Assembly: GCA_035298385.1 (NCBI GenBank)
Contig: DATGYC010000241.1
Coordinates: 1-26,675 of the forward strand
Reading direction: 5' to 3'
DNA from: DATGYC01 sp035298385
Lineage (GTDB): Bacteria; Bacillota; Sulfobacillia; Symbiobacteriales; Symbiobacteriaceae
DNA: 26,675 nt
This document shows positions 1-8,978 of this stretch, piece by piece (the first letter of the stretch is position 1; each line of letters starts with the position of its first letter). The position numbers were made by a program, and so were the translations under genes. The notes under the pieces are model-generated. The model saw only the letters and a program-made list of their open reading frames with translations. It did no database searches and had not been told where the DNA came from.

Positions 1-243
1 ATCAACACCGTCTCGGCGCAGCGCTCGCAGCTCGGTTCCATCCAGAACCGCCTCGAGCACACCATCAACAACCTCTCGGTCGTCTCCGAGAACCTGGTTG
101 CGTCCGAGTCCCGCATCCGCGACGTGGATATGGCCTCTGAGATGGCCAACTTCACCAAGCAGCAGATCCTGATGCAGGCCGGCACGGCGATGCTCGCCCA
201 GGCGAACGCCAAGAACCAGTCCGTCCTCTCCCTGCTCCAGTAA
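1..243 (+). CDS. hag: Flagellin, C-terminal fragment (5' end outside window)
   Basis: This is the last 80 codons of a flagellin gene, open from the first base and ending in TAA. Flagellin is the secreted subunit that polymerises into the flagellar filament. The fragment corresponds to the conserved D0/D1 C-terminal helix region: it has the IQNRLEHTINNL and SESRIRDVDMA motifs, and it ends with an AQAN...SVLSLLQ tail, which packs into the filament core and carries export information. The following genes (flaG, fliD, fliS, fliT-like) are its usual neighbours in Firmicutes. A strong terminator follows directly, consistent with a separately and highly transcribed filament gene. The missing N-terminal part prevents any statement on promoter or total length. 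Confidence 0.96.
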   Translation: MNTVSAQRSQLGSIQNRLEHTINNLSVVSENLVASESRIRDVDMASEMANFTKQQILMQAGTAMLAQANAKNQSVLSLLQ

Positions 244-265
244 TCCGGTTCCCACCGGCGAAGGC

Positions 266-298
266 GGGGCCAACCTCCCGGGGGTTGGCCCCGTTTCT
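266..298 (+). terminator. Intrinsic terminator of the flagellin gene
   Basis: A perfect 10-bp GC-rich stem (GGGGCCAACC at 266-275 pairing with GGTTGGCCCC at 283-292, 7-base loop) is followed by the U-rich tail GTTTCT. It lies 22 bases after the flagellin stop codon. Confidence 0.9.
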
Positions 299-339
299 CC
301 TACGACCGAGGTCCATGGCCTGACCGGACCGAAGGGAAT

Positions 340-389
340 ACCGGCACCAGCCGGTGAAACCGGGCCGAGGAAGTTCCGGCACCAGCCGG
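340..389 (+). repeat. Tandem direct repeat of a small palindrome upstream of flaG
   Basis: The 14-mer CCGGCACCAGCCGG occurs at 341-354 and again at 376-389, 35 bases apart start to start. Each copy can form a short hairpin (CCGGC, ACCA loop, GCCGG). The second copy ends just before the flaG ribosome binding site at 392-400. No function is known to me. An operator pair or leader-RNA structure controlling flaG-fliD translation is possible. Confidence 0.6.
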
Positions 390-410
390 TTGGAAGGGAG
401 TGATAGGTCC

Positions 411-785
411 ATGCAAGTACGGCCGACACCGATCGTCTCGTCGGGCGCCCGGTCACAACCGTCGCGGGTTGTGGGCGCCCCGGTGACCCCTACGGCCCAA
501 GTGGCCGCGGCTGTTGATCCCATGGTGATCGATCTTCCGAACTCAGATTCTGTCATCGAGGTACAGGCGGGAGAACTGCCGAAGATCGTCGAACAGATGA
601 ACAAAGCGATCCAAGCATTCTCCAACTCGATCCGCTTTGAGGTTCATGAGGACCATCGGATCGTCATCCGGGTGATCGACACCACCTCGGGGGAGATCGT
701 GCGGGAGATCCCGCCGGAGAAGCTGCTGGACACCTTCAACCGGATGGAGGACCTTGTGGGTCTGCTCCTGGATCAACGGCTCTAA
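411..785 (+). CDS. flaG: FlaG family flagellar protein
   Basis: This 124-residue protein of the FlaG (B. subtilis YvyC) family is linked to filament-length control and is normally encoded between flagellin and fliD, as here. The N-terminal half (about residues 1-60) is Pro/Val-rich and poorly conserved. The C-terminal half carries the diagnostic FlaG region: an FEVHEDHRIVIRVID strand pair, then SGEIVREIPPEKLLD and an amphipathic helix ending DLVGLLLDQRL. I chose the ATG at 411 because GGAAGGGAG at 392-400 is a good ribosome binding site. A GTG at 354 in the same frame lies inside the upstream repeat and has no such site. The gene ends 18 bases before the fliD start, so the two are probably co-transcribed. 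Confidence 0.9.
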   Translation: MQVRPTPIVSSGARSQPSRVVGAPVTPTAQVAAAVDPMVIDLPNSDSVIEVQAGELPKIVEQMNKAIQAFSNSIRFEVHEDHRIVIRVIDTTSGEIVREIPPEKLLDTFNRMEDLVGLLLDQRL

Positions 786-803
786 GCTAAAGGAGGAATG
801 GAG

Positions 804-2207
804 ATGGCAGGGATACGGCTTCCTGGCGTCGGGTCGGGTCTAGACACAGATGCGATCGTCAGCCAGTTGATGGCGCTGGAGCGCAAGCCGGTAACACTCC
901 TCCAACAGAAGAGCGATAAGCTTAATACGGAGGCGAACGCCTGGCGGGACCTGAACTCCCGGCTGCTCAACCTCCAGAACCGGATTACGGACCTGAAGAA
1001 CGCCTCGCTTTGGAACACCCGCAGGGCGACGCTGGGTGATGCGACCATCGCCACGGTGACAGCCAGTAGCGCGGCCGCTGTTGGTACGCATACCATCACC
1101 ACGGCCATGGCACAGGCGACGACGTGGCTCTCGAAGCGGAATATCGCGAATCCGGATACGGCACTAGCCCGCACCGGTGTCATTCAGATCAACTCTTCGG
1201 GCGCAAACAATGGCAAGACGATCTCGGTTGCGTCCACCGAATCACTGCGGGACATCGTGACCAAGATCAATGCCGACCCCACACTGGGCCTCAAGGCCGA
1301 GGTCGCCCAGGTCGGCACGAACTTCCGCTTGCAACTCACCTCCCAGACCGGAGCGGCGAACGACTTTACGCTCTCGGATCAGTCCGGAACGGTCGGTGCC
1401 TACCTCCAGATTCTGGGTGCCGGGGCGAATGTCGGCTCTAAGACGCAGACTGCGACGGACTATAAGCTGACGATCGACGGAACGACCTCCACCTCCGCCA
1501 CCGCTACGTTTACCGGCGTACTGCCCGGCGTGGACGTCACCGTTCTGAAGACCAGTACCACCTCGACCACCATGAAGATCGAGCTTGACGATAGCAAGGC
1601 AGCGAAGGCGGTTAAGGACTTCGTTGACCAATACAACTCGACCATCGACTTCATTGATAGCCTTACGAGCTACGACTCGAAGGCCAAGAAGGCTGGTACG
1701 CTCTTTGGCGAGTCGCTCATCCGGAACATCCAGACGTCTCTCGACAAGCGGCTCACGGATCCGGTAAAGGCCGTGGCTGACAAGTACGAGCTGTTGAGCC
1801 GGATCGGTGTGACGACGGACAAGTTCACGGCTGGCAGCCCGATTACGCGTAAGATGACCTTTGACGAGGCGAAGTTTAAGGCAGCCTTCGCGGATGACCC
1901 GACGGCCGTCCGTGACCTCTTTACCTTAAACAGCGGGCCCAACATGGGCATCGCCGTTCGGGCAGAGGCCTGGTTGTCGGACTACACCAAATCGGGTGGT
2001 CTTGTCCTTGGCAAGGCGGAGGCGTCGGACGATCTGAAGAAGAGCGTCCAGGATCAGATCGATCGGTGGAATAACCAGATTCTCCCGATGAAGGAAGAGC
2101 GGCTGCGCAAGCAGTTCAACGCTCTGGACGTCGCCATGTCGTCACTACAGAGCCAGGGCTCCTGGCTGGACCAGCAGATCCGCAGTCTGGTCACCCCCGG
2201 CAAGTAA
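804..2207 (+). CDS. fliD: FliD, flagellar filament capping protein (HAP2)
   Basis: A 467-residue FliD that forms the cap at the distal end of the filament and folds incoming flagellin. The N-terminal signature GIRLPGVGSGLDTDAIVSQL (residues 3-22) is the standard FliD N-terminal domain. The C-terminal domain has the usual coiled-coil ending with MSSLQSQGSWLDQQI close to the terminus. The middle (about 70-300) is Ser/Thr/Ala-rich and beta-predicted, as in other caps. The ATG at 804 sits 7 bases after AGGAGG (791-796). The in-frame ATG at 798 is too close to that site to be the main start. fliS follows after 33 bases. Confidence 0.96.
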   Translation: MAGIRLPGVGSGLDTDAIVSQLMALERKPVTLLQQKSDKLNTEANAWRDLNSRLLNLQNRITDLKNASLWNTRRATLGDATIATVTASSAAAVGTHTITTAMAQATTWLSKRNIANPDTALARTGVIQINSSGANNGKTISVASTESLRDIVTKINADPTLGLKAEVAQVGTNFRLQLTSQTGAANDFTLSDQSGTVGAYLQILGAGANVGSKTQTATDYKLTIDGTTSTSATATFTGVLPGVDVTVLKTSTTSTTMKIELDDSKAAKAVKDFVDQYNSTIDFIDSLTSYDSKAKKAGTLFGESLIRNIQTSLDKRLTDPVKAVADKYELLSRIGVTTDKFTAGSPITRKMTFDEAKFKAAFADDPTAVRDLFTLNSGPNMGIAVRAEAWLSDYTKSGGLVLGKAEASDDLKKSVQDQIDRWNNQILPMKEERLRKQFNALDVAMSSLQSQGSWLDQQIRSLVTPGK

Positions 2208-2240
2208 CCATCGGAACAGGTTCGAAGAGGAGCGTTCAGT

Positions 2241-2648
2241 ATGCGAAGCGGCTATGATCAGTATCGGCAGACCTCTATTCAGACGGCCCCGCCTGAGCAG
2301 TTAATTGTGATGCTCTATGATGGAGCGATTCGCTCTCTGGAGCAGGCGAAGCTCGCCATTCAGTCCGGCAAGGACCCGAGTGAGGCGATTGCCAAGGCGC
2401 AGGACATCTTTGCCGAACTAGCCGCTTCACTGAACCTCTCGGCGGGCGAGATCGCAGGTAACCTGTCCCAACTCTACAACTTCTGGATTCAGCGGCTCTT
2501 CCAGGCGCAGATCCACCGGGAGACCGGCATGGTGGATGAGGTGAACACCATGGCGCGCGACCTGCGTGAGGCTTGGGCGACCATTGCCGCTCAGCAGCGC
2601 CGTCTGGAGGCGGAGACCGCCGCGGGCTCTCTGGACAGCCGGAAGTAG
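2241..2648 (+). CDS. fliS: FliS, flagellin export chaperone
   Basis: A 135-residue four-helix FliS that binds the C-terminal end of newly made flagellin, prevents its polymerisation in the cytoplasm and hands it to the export gate. The family signature is clear: GYDQYRQTSIQTAPPEQLIVMLYDGAIR near the N-terminus (written here as two adjacent parts, Y-x-x-x-Q-x-x-x-A-x-P-E-Q-L and the MLYDGA helix), then YNFWIQRLFQAQIHRE in the third helix. Length is typical for the family. The start at 2241 follows GAGGAG at 2227-2232. The stop codon abuts the next gene, indicating translational coupling. Confidence 0.96.
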   Translation: MRSGYDQYRQTSIQTAPPEQLIVMLYDGAIRSLEQAKLAIQSGKDPSEAIAKAQDIFAELAASLNLSAGEIAGNLSQLYNFWIQRLFQAQIHRETGMVDEVNTMARDLREAWATIAAQQRRLEAETAAGSLDSRK

Positions 2649-2657
2649 GTGGTTGGG

Positions 2658-3020
2658 GTGAAGCGGATTGAGGCACTGCGGGCGCTCCTTCTTCACACGG
2701 CAGCGGCTGAGCACGCCCTGGAACAGGAGGAGTACGATCGGTTCGCCGAGTTGGTGACCGCTCGGGGCCAGGCCATGGCCGCCCTTGATGCGGGTAGCGA
2801 TGAGCTGACGTCTTCCGAGGCGCAGGAGGCAGGGGAGATTCTGCGCTCCTTGAAGGCGGCTGATGAGCGACTGGTTACCCAGGTGGCGGCGCGCCTGGGT
2901 GAGACCCGGACGGAGATCAGTCAGCAGCAGTTGGCCACCAGCACGGTGAGCGCCTATCGTCATGCAAATCGGCGGGTGGCGCCTCAGTTCGCAGCGCGCT
3001 TTGTCGACCAACAAAAGTAA
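2658..3020 (+). CDS. fliT: FliT-like flagellar chaperone (putative)
   Basis: A small helical protein of about 120 residues, rich in Ala, Glu, Gln and Arg, with no membrane segment. Sequence alone gives only weak family evidence. The call rests on position directly after fliS, on size and on an all-helical character, as in B. subtilis FliT, which chaperones FliD and regulates flagellar export. A FlgN-type chaperone is the main alternative. The GTG at 2658 is preceded by AGGTGG (2647-2652). A GTG at 2649, touching the fliS stop, is also open in frame. It ends at a strong terminator that closes the flagellar operon. Confidence 0.65.
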   Translation: MKRIEALRALLLHTAAAEHALEQEEYDRFAELVTARGQAMAALDAGSDELTSSEAQEAGEILRSLKAADERLVTQVAARLGETRTEISQQQLATSTVSAYRHANRRVAPQFAARFVDQQK

Positions 3021-3046
3021 CCCGGAGCAGACGCTCCGGGTTTTTC
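3019..3046 (+). terminator. Intrinsic terminator of the flagellar operon
   Basis: A perfect 10-bp stem, AACCCGGAGC (3019-3028) pairing with GCTCCGGGTT (3033-3042), has a 4-base loop and runs into a T tract (3041-3045). It overlaps the stop codon of the fliT-like gene. Confidence 0.93.
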
Positions 3047-3059
3047 GTTACCCGAAGAC

Positions 3060-3176
3060 TCGTCCACACGAAATGTGGATAAATAAGGTCGATTATGCGG
3101 CTTATACACAGGGTTATCCCCTTTATCCACAGGGGTCCACAAGGATTCTGTCCACATATACACAGGAGAATCCACG
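3060..3176. other. Cluster of DnaA-box-like 9-mers
   Basis: Within about 115 bases there are two exact TTATCCACA boxes (3123-3131 on plus; 3074-3082 on minus as TGTGGATAA) and one exact TTATACACA (3102-3110). ATATACACA at 3156-3164 has one mismatch. Weaker sites ending in TCCACA or TCCCC lie at 3060-3068, 3114-3122, 3134-3142, 3148-3156 and 3168-3176. TTATNCACA is the established DnaA binding consensus in Escherichia coli and Bacillus. In a high-GC genome this density is not expected by chance. The cluster could be a replication origin, a DnaA-titrating cluster, or a DnaA-controlled regulatory region for hpf. Flanking genes run in the same direction on both sides, which argues mildly against the main chromosomal origin. 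Confidence 0.75.
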
Positions 3177-3240
3177 GGGAACGACCTTTTGCAGAGATCA
3201 GATCGTAGTCTCCTGGACGTCTGCTCCTAGGTCCCATTGC

Positions 3241-3273
3241 AAGATATTTTTGTTATAGAAATGTTAGCGAATG
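3241..3273. other. AT-rich element beside the DnaA-box cluster
   Basis: A stretch from AAGATATTTTTG to TTAGCGAAT is strongly AT-rich in an otherwise GC-rich region. It starts about 65 bases after the last DnaA-like box, a position where a DNA unwinding element would be expected if the cluster were an origin. It could equally be an upstream promoter element for hpf. The octamer TAGCGAAT at its end (3265-3272) recurs at 3306-3313. Confidence 0.45.
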
Positions 3274-3285
3274 GCCCCGGTATTT

Positions 3286-3313
3286 CAAGGAATTTACCCA
3301 AGGGATAGCGAAT
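3286..3313 (+). promoter_or_regulatory. Candidate sigma-H promoter for hpf
   Basis: CAAGGAATT (3286-3294) matches the B. subtilis sigma-H -35 pattern RNAGGAWWW except at the first base. AGCGAAT (3307-3313) matches the -10 pattern RNNGAAT. The 12-base spacer is the normal one. B. subtilis yvyD (hpf) is known to be read from sigma-B and sigma-H promoters, so a stationary-phase promoter here fits. No good sigma-A pair was found in the same stretch. Confidence 0.5.
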
Positions 3314-3366
3314 AGATAAAGTGTCCCGGTAAGGCCCCGATCCTGGTTGCAAAGGAGGAGTCGCGA

Positions 3367-3903
3367 ATGCAGATCAACGTTCGTGGCAAGAACCTTGAGG
3401 TGACTCCGGCGCTGCGGGAGTACGTGGAGAAGAAGCTGTCCCGGATCGGCAAGCATTTCGATGAAGAGCTGGGCGCCCATGTGAACCTGTGCGTGGAGCG
3501 GAATCTGCACAAGGTCGAAGTTACCGTCACGGTCGGCACACTGATCCTGCGTGGGCAGGAGAGTAGTGACGACATGTACGGCTCGGTCGACCTGGTGATT
3601 GACAAGCTTGAACGGCAGGTCCGGAAGTTCAAGACGCGAGTCTATCGCAAGCAGCGCCGCCTAACCGCCGTGGGCGCTGAGGAGAGCGCCGTCCTGCTGG
3701 CTGAGCCGGAGTTGGATGAACAGGTGGGCGTCGTCGTTAAGGCGAAGCGGTTCGCCGTCAAGCCGATGGCCACAGAGGATGCGATCATCCAGATGGAGCT
3801 TCTCAGCCACGATTTCTTCGTCTTCCGCTCGGCGGATACGGATGCCATCTGCGTGCTCTACCGCCGCAAGGATGGCGACTACGGTCTGCTCGAGCCCGAG
3901 TAG
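3367..3903 (+). CDS. hpf: Long-form ribosome hibernation promoting factor (HPF)
   Basis: A 178-residue long HPF (B. subtilis YvyD type) that pairs 70S ribosomes into inactive 100S dimers in stationary phase. The N-terminal HPF/YfiA domain spans about residues 1-100 (MQINVRGKNLEVTPALREYVEKK). The C-terminal dimerisation domain is about residues 120-178, with the conserved stretch VVKAKRFAVKPMATEDAI, LLSHDFFVFRSADT and VLYRRKDGDYGLLEP. The C-terminal domain separates long HPF from the short proteobacterial form. The ATG is preceded by AAAGGAGGAG (3351-3360). It has its own promoter region with a sigma-H-like element and ends at a strong terminator, so it is probably monocistronic. Confidence 0.97.
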   Translation: MQINVRGKNLEVTPALREYVEKKLSRIGKHFDEELGAHVNLCVERNLHKVEVTVTVGTLILRGQESSDDMYGSVDLVIDKLERQVRKFKTRVYRKQRRLTAVGAEESAVLLAEPELDEQVGVVVKAKRFAVKPMATEDAIIQMELLSHDFFVFRSADTDAICVLYRRKDGDYGLLEPE

Positions 3904-3928
3904 TAGGTAGAACGGATCGCATAGAGTA

Positions 3929-3957
3929 GGGGCGCCCTGGCTAGGGCGCCCCTTTTT
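3929..3957 (+). terminator. Intrinsic terminator of hpf
   Basis: A perfect 10-bp stem, GGGGCGCCCT (3929-3938) pairing with AGGGCGCCCC (3943-3952), has a GGCT loop and is followed by TTTTT. Both arms contain the GGGCGCCC palindrome that is unusually frequent in this window. Confidence 0.95.
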
Positions 3958-4026
3958 GGCCCATAAAGCAGGGGTTCGGCCTTGCAGATGGAATACTATG
4001 CCCGTTAACTGGAGGGAGGCGTCTGG

Positions 4027-5136
4027 TTGCGAGTCGCAGCGCTCATCTTTGAAGGAGGCCCACCGCCGGGCGATTCCCTGCAGCATGAGATCCGCCGGCT
4101 ACGGCGGGCGGTGACGCTGGATGCAGTCGAGCGCTACCTGGGCGCCGGGCTGAGTCCGGTCTTCCTGGCTACAAACGATCCTGAGCTGGCGGCGGGGGCC
4201 GCAGACCTGGGCGCCCAGGTCTGGCCAACCGCGACACCCTTCCACTTTGGTGAGACCTTGCGGACGATCGTGCGAAACATCCAGGCGGATGGGATCGTCT
4301 ATTCCAGCGGGGCGGCACTGCCCTTGCTCTCTGATCAGGAGATTCGGTTCCTGCTGGGCGCCCTGGAGGCGCCAGAGCCTACGGTGGTCGTCAACAACGT
4401 CCAGTCGGCCGATCTGATCGCTTGGGCGCCCCTCTCCTACCTTGAGCGGGTGACGGAGGAGCTGCGGCAGGACAACTTCCTGGGCTGGCTCTTGCGGGAG
4501 GCGGGTATGGAGCGGGTGCTTCTCCCGCACTCGGCGGCGGTTCACTTTGACCTGGATACCCCGACCGACTGGCTGATTCTAAAGGAGATGGGGCTGGGCG
4601 GCGCCCGGACTCGGCAAGCCATGGTAGCCAACCCGTGGGCAGCGGCGCGGCTGGAGCAGGCGGCCGCTGTCTTGGAGCAGGACCTGCCGGAGGTGGCCTT
4701 GATTGGACGCGTGGGCACGGGGATTGTGGACCACGTTAATAAGTGGTTGCGCGTCCGTCTGCGCCTCTTCTCCGAGGAGCGGGGGATGAAGGCTCTAGGG
4801 CGTGAGGAGGCCGGTCTGGTCTGGACCGTGGTTGGCGAGTTGATCGAGACGCTCGGTCCGGAGCGGTTCTTCGCCACCCTGGCGGAGGGCTGCAACGCCT
4901 GCTTCTTTGATACCCGCCCGCTCTTTGCACACCGGGGGCGCCGGGTGAGCGAGTGGGATCGCTTCTGCTCCGACCTGGGCTGGGTCTCGGAGATTCGCGA
5001 TCCCTGGGTGCGACGTTTCACAGAGGCGGCGCTCGGGGCGCCCATCCCGGTCGTCCTGGGCGGGCATGCGGTTGTGACCGGCGGGCTCTGGTTGCTAGCT
5101 GATCGGGCTATCGCGGGGCAACCTCCTGCGGGCTAA
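4027..5136 (+). CDS. Unrecognised protein with a nucleotidyltransferase-like N-terminal half
   Basis: A 369-residue soluble protein that I cannot assign to a named gene. Residues 1-190 read like a Rossmann-type nucleotidyltransferase of the MobA/CofC kind. They have an N-terminal strand (VAALIFEGG), a middle FLATND segment, a YSSGAALPLLS region, and FDLDTPTDW near 175-185, which resembles the metal-binding DIDTPED motif. The canonical glycine-rich nucleotide loop is not clear, so catalysis is doubtful. The C-terminal half (about 200-369) is mixed helical, with VGTGIVDHVNKWLR and FDTRPLFAHRG segments that I do not recognise. The TTG start at 4027 sits 7 bases after GGAGGGAGG. The gene stands alone between two terminator or promoter regions, so context gives no pathway. 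Confidence 0.85.
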   Translation: MRVAALIFEGGPPPGDSLQHEIRRLRRAVTLDAVERYLGAGLSPVFLATNDPELAAGAADLGAQVWPTATPFHFGETLRTIVRNIQADGIVYSSGAALPLLSDQEIRFLLGALEAPEPTVVVNNVQSADLIAWAPLSYLERVTEELRQDNFLGWLLREAGMERVLLPHSAAVHFDLDTPTDWLILKEMGLGGARTRQAMVANPWAAARLEQAAAVLEQDLPEVALIGRVGTGIVDHVNKWLRVRLRLFSEERGMKALGREEAGLVWTVVGELIETLGPERFFATLAEGCNACFFDTRPLFAHRGRRVSEWDRFCSDLGWVSEIRDPWVRRFTEAALGAPIPVVLGGHAVVTGGLWLLADRAIAGQPPAG

Positions 5137-5183
5137 AATCGCAAGGTCCTCGGAGGTTGAACCGCGTTTCCAAAGGTTCTGCG

Positions 5184-5213
5184 TTGCGGGCTCATCCCGC
5201 GCCGTGATAAAAT
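5184..5213 (+). promoter_or_regulatory. Candidate sigma-A promoter of secA
   Basis: TTGCGG (5184-5189) and TAAAAT (5208-5213) are separated by 18 bases, with an extended -10 TG at 5205-5206. A 5-bp inverted repeat, GCGGG-CTCAT-CCCGC (5186-5200), overlaps the -35 and spacer. Confidence 0.6.
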
Positions 5214-5236
5214 ATCGCAGATAATGGATCATCGGC

Positions 5237-5254
5237 CGACTAGGGTCGACTAGG
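5237..5254 (+). repeat. Short direct repeat in the secA leader
   Basis: CGACTAGG occurs at 5237-5244 and 5247-5254, one helical turn apart, between the secA promoter and its start. A regulator site is possible but unproven. Confidence 0.4.
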
Positions 5255-5284
5255 ACAGAATTTTCGTGAAGAAGGTGTACCCGT

Positions 5285-7993
<2,709 letters not shown>

Positions 7994-8006
7994 CTAGATG
8001 CAACAG

Positions 8007-8050
8007 AGGGCCAGGGTACGGTGGTTGAGACCGTCACCCTGGCCCTTTTT
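8007..8050 (+). terminator. Intrinsic terminator of secA
   Basis: The long stem AGGGCCAGGGT (8007-8017) pairs with ACCCTGGCCCT (8036-8046), extended inside by ACGGT/ACCGT across a one-base bulge, and followed by a TTTTT tract. Confidence 0.94.
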
Positions 8051-8111
8051 ACAATCGTTCTGTTTGGTTGACGGGTAGAGGGCCGCAGAACTCTACGAAG
8101 GAGCGGTGCCT

Positions 8112-8924
8112 GTGAAGAGGGATTGGCTGGCCGACTATGAGGGTTTGAAGTTCAGCAGACCAAGCGAAGGGATTCTGGAGATCATCCTTGATAAGCCGAG
8201 CACGGTCAACTCCGTGACCGAGCAGATGCACACGGAACTCGTCCAGGTTTGGCGTGACATCGACGCGGACCCGGATATCAGTGTCGTGCTTGTGCGCGGT
8301 GCTGACGGCAAGTTCTCCTCCGGCGGAGATTTTCACATGGTCGAGGCGATCATGAAGGAGAGTAACACCAGACTGAGGGTCTGGAAAGAGGCCCGCGATC
8401 TTGTCTACAATCTTATCAACTGCTCAAAGCCGATTGTGGCAGCGATCGAGGGTCCCGCCGTCGGCGCCGGTCTGGCGGTCGCCCTGCTCTCGGACATCTC
8501 TATCGCCGGGCGTACGGCCCGGTTCGTGGATGGCCACGTCCGGCTCGGGGTTGCCGCAGGCGATCATGCCGCCATTGTCTGGCCGCTCCTGGTAGGGATG
8601 GCGAAGGCGAAGTACTACCTACTGCTGAACGAGACTATGTCCGGCGAGGAGGCCGACCGGCTTGGTCTGATCTCCCAGTCTGTCGAAGATGACAAGGTCT
8701 ACGAGCGTGCCCTGGCTGTCGCAAGGCGTCTAGCAAAGGGGAGTCCCAGTGCCATACGCTGGACCAAGTATGCGCTGAACAACTGGCTCCGGATGGCCGG
8801 ACCGATCTTTGATACCTCTACGGCATTGGAGTTCCTTGGGTTCACGACCCCGGAGGCCACGGAAGGGTTGGCGTCGCTGCGGGAGAAACGGGCGCCGCAG
8901 TTTCCGAAGCATTCACCGCTATAG
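8112..8924 (+). CDS. Crotonase-fold (enoyl-CoA hydratase/isomerase family) protein
   Basis: A 270-residue member of the crotonase superfamily, whose members act on acyl-CoA thioesters. The first oxyanion-hole segment is FSSGGDFHMV and the second is GPAVGAGLAVALLSDISIAG. A LGVAAGDHAAIVWPLL segment and the GEEADRLGLI motif follow. The two catalytic glutamates of classical hydratases (rat E144 and E164 positions) appear to be His and Lys here, with an Asp in GDHAA. A simple hydratase reaction is therefore doubtful; an isomerase, hydrolase or decarboxylase role is more likely. The GTG at 8112 lies 8 bases after GAAGGAG. The GTG at 8106 is too close to that site. It stands alone, convergent with dps. 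Confidence 0.88.
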   Translation: MKRDWLADYEGLKFSRPSEGILEIILDKPSTVNSVTEQMHTELVQVWRDIDADPDISVVLVRGADGKFSSGGDFHMVEAIMKESNTRLRVWKEARDLVYNLINCSKPIVAAIEGPAVGAGLAVALLSDISIAGRTARFVDGHVRLGVAAGDHAAIVWPLLVGMAKAKYYLLLNETMSGEEADRLGLISQSVEDDKVYERALAVARRLAKGSPSAIRWTKYALNNWLRMAGPIFDTSTALEFLGFTTPEATEGLASLREKRAPQFPKHSPL

Positions 8925-8927
8925 AAC

Positions 8928-8978
8928 TGAGCCCCCGGCTTGCTCCCCAGAAGGGATTCGGCCGGGGGCTCATTCTCT
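8928..8978. terminator. Shared terminator between convergent crotonase and dps genes
   Basis: A 12-bp perfect stem, TGAGCCCCCGGC (8928-8939) pairing with GCCGGGGGCTCA (8961-8972), has a TTCTCT tail on the plus strand. It lies between two convergent genes and may act in both directions. Confidence 0.85.

Noticed and set aside
3060..3366. Main chromosomal origin as a firm call
   Set aside because: DnaA boxes and an AT-rich element are present, but genes run the same way on both sides and no dnaA/dnaN is seen, so I report a cluster, not an origin.
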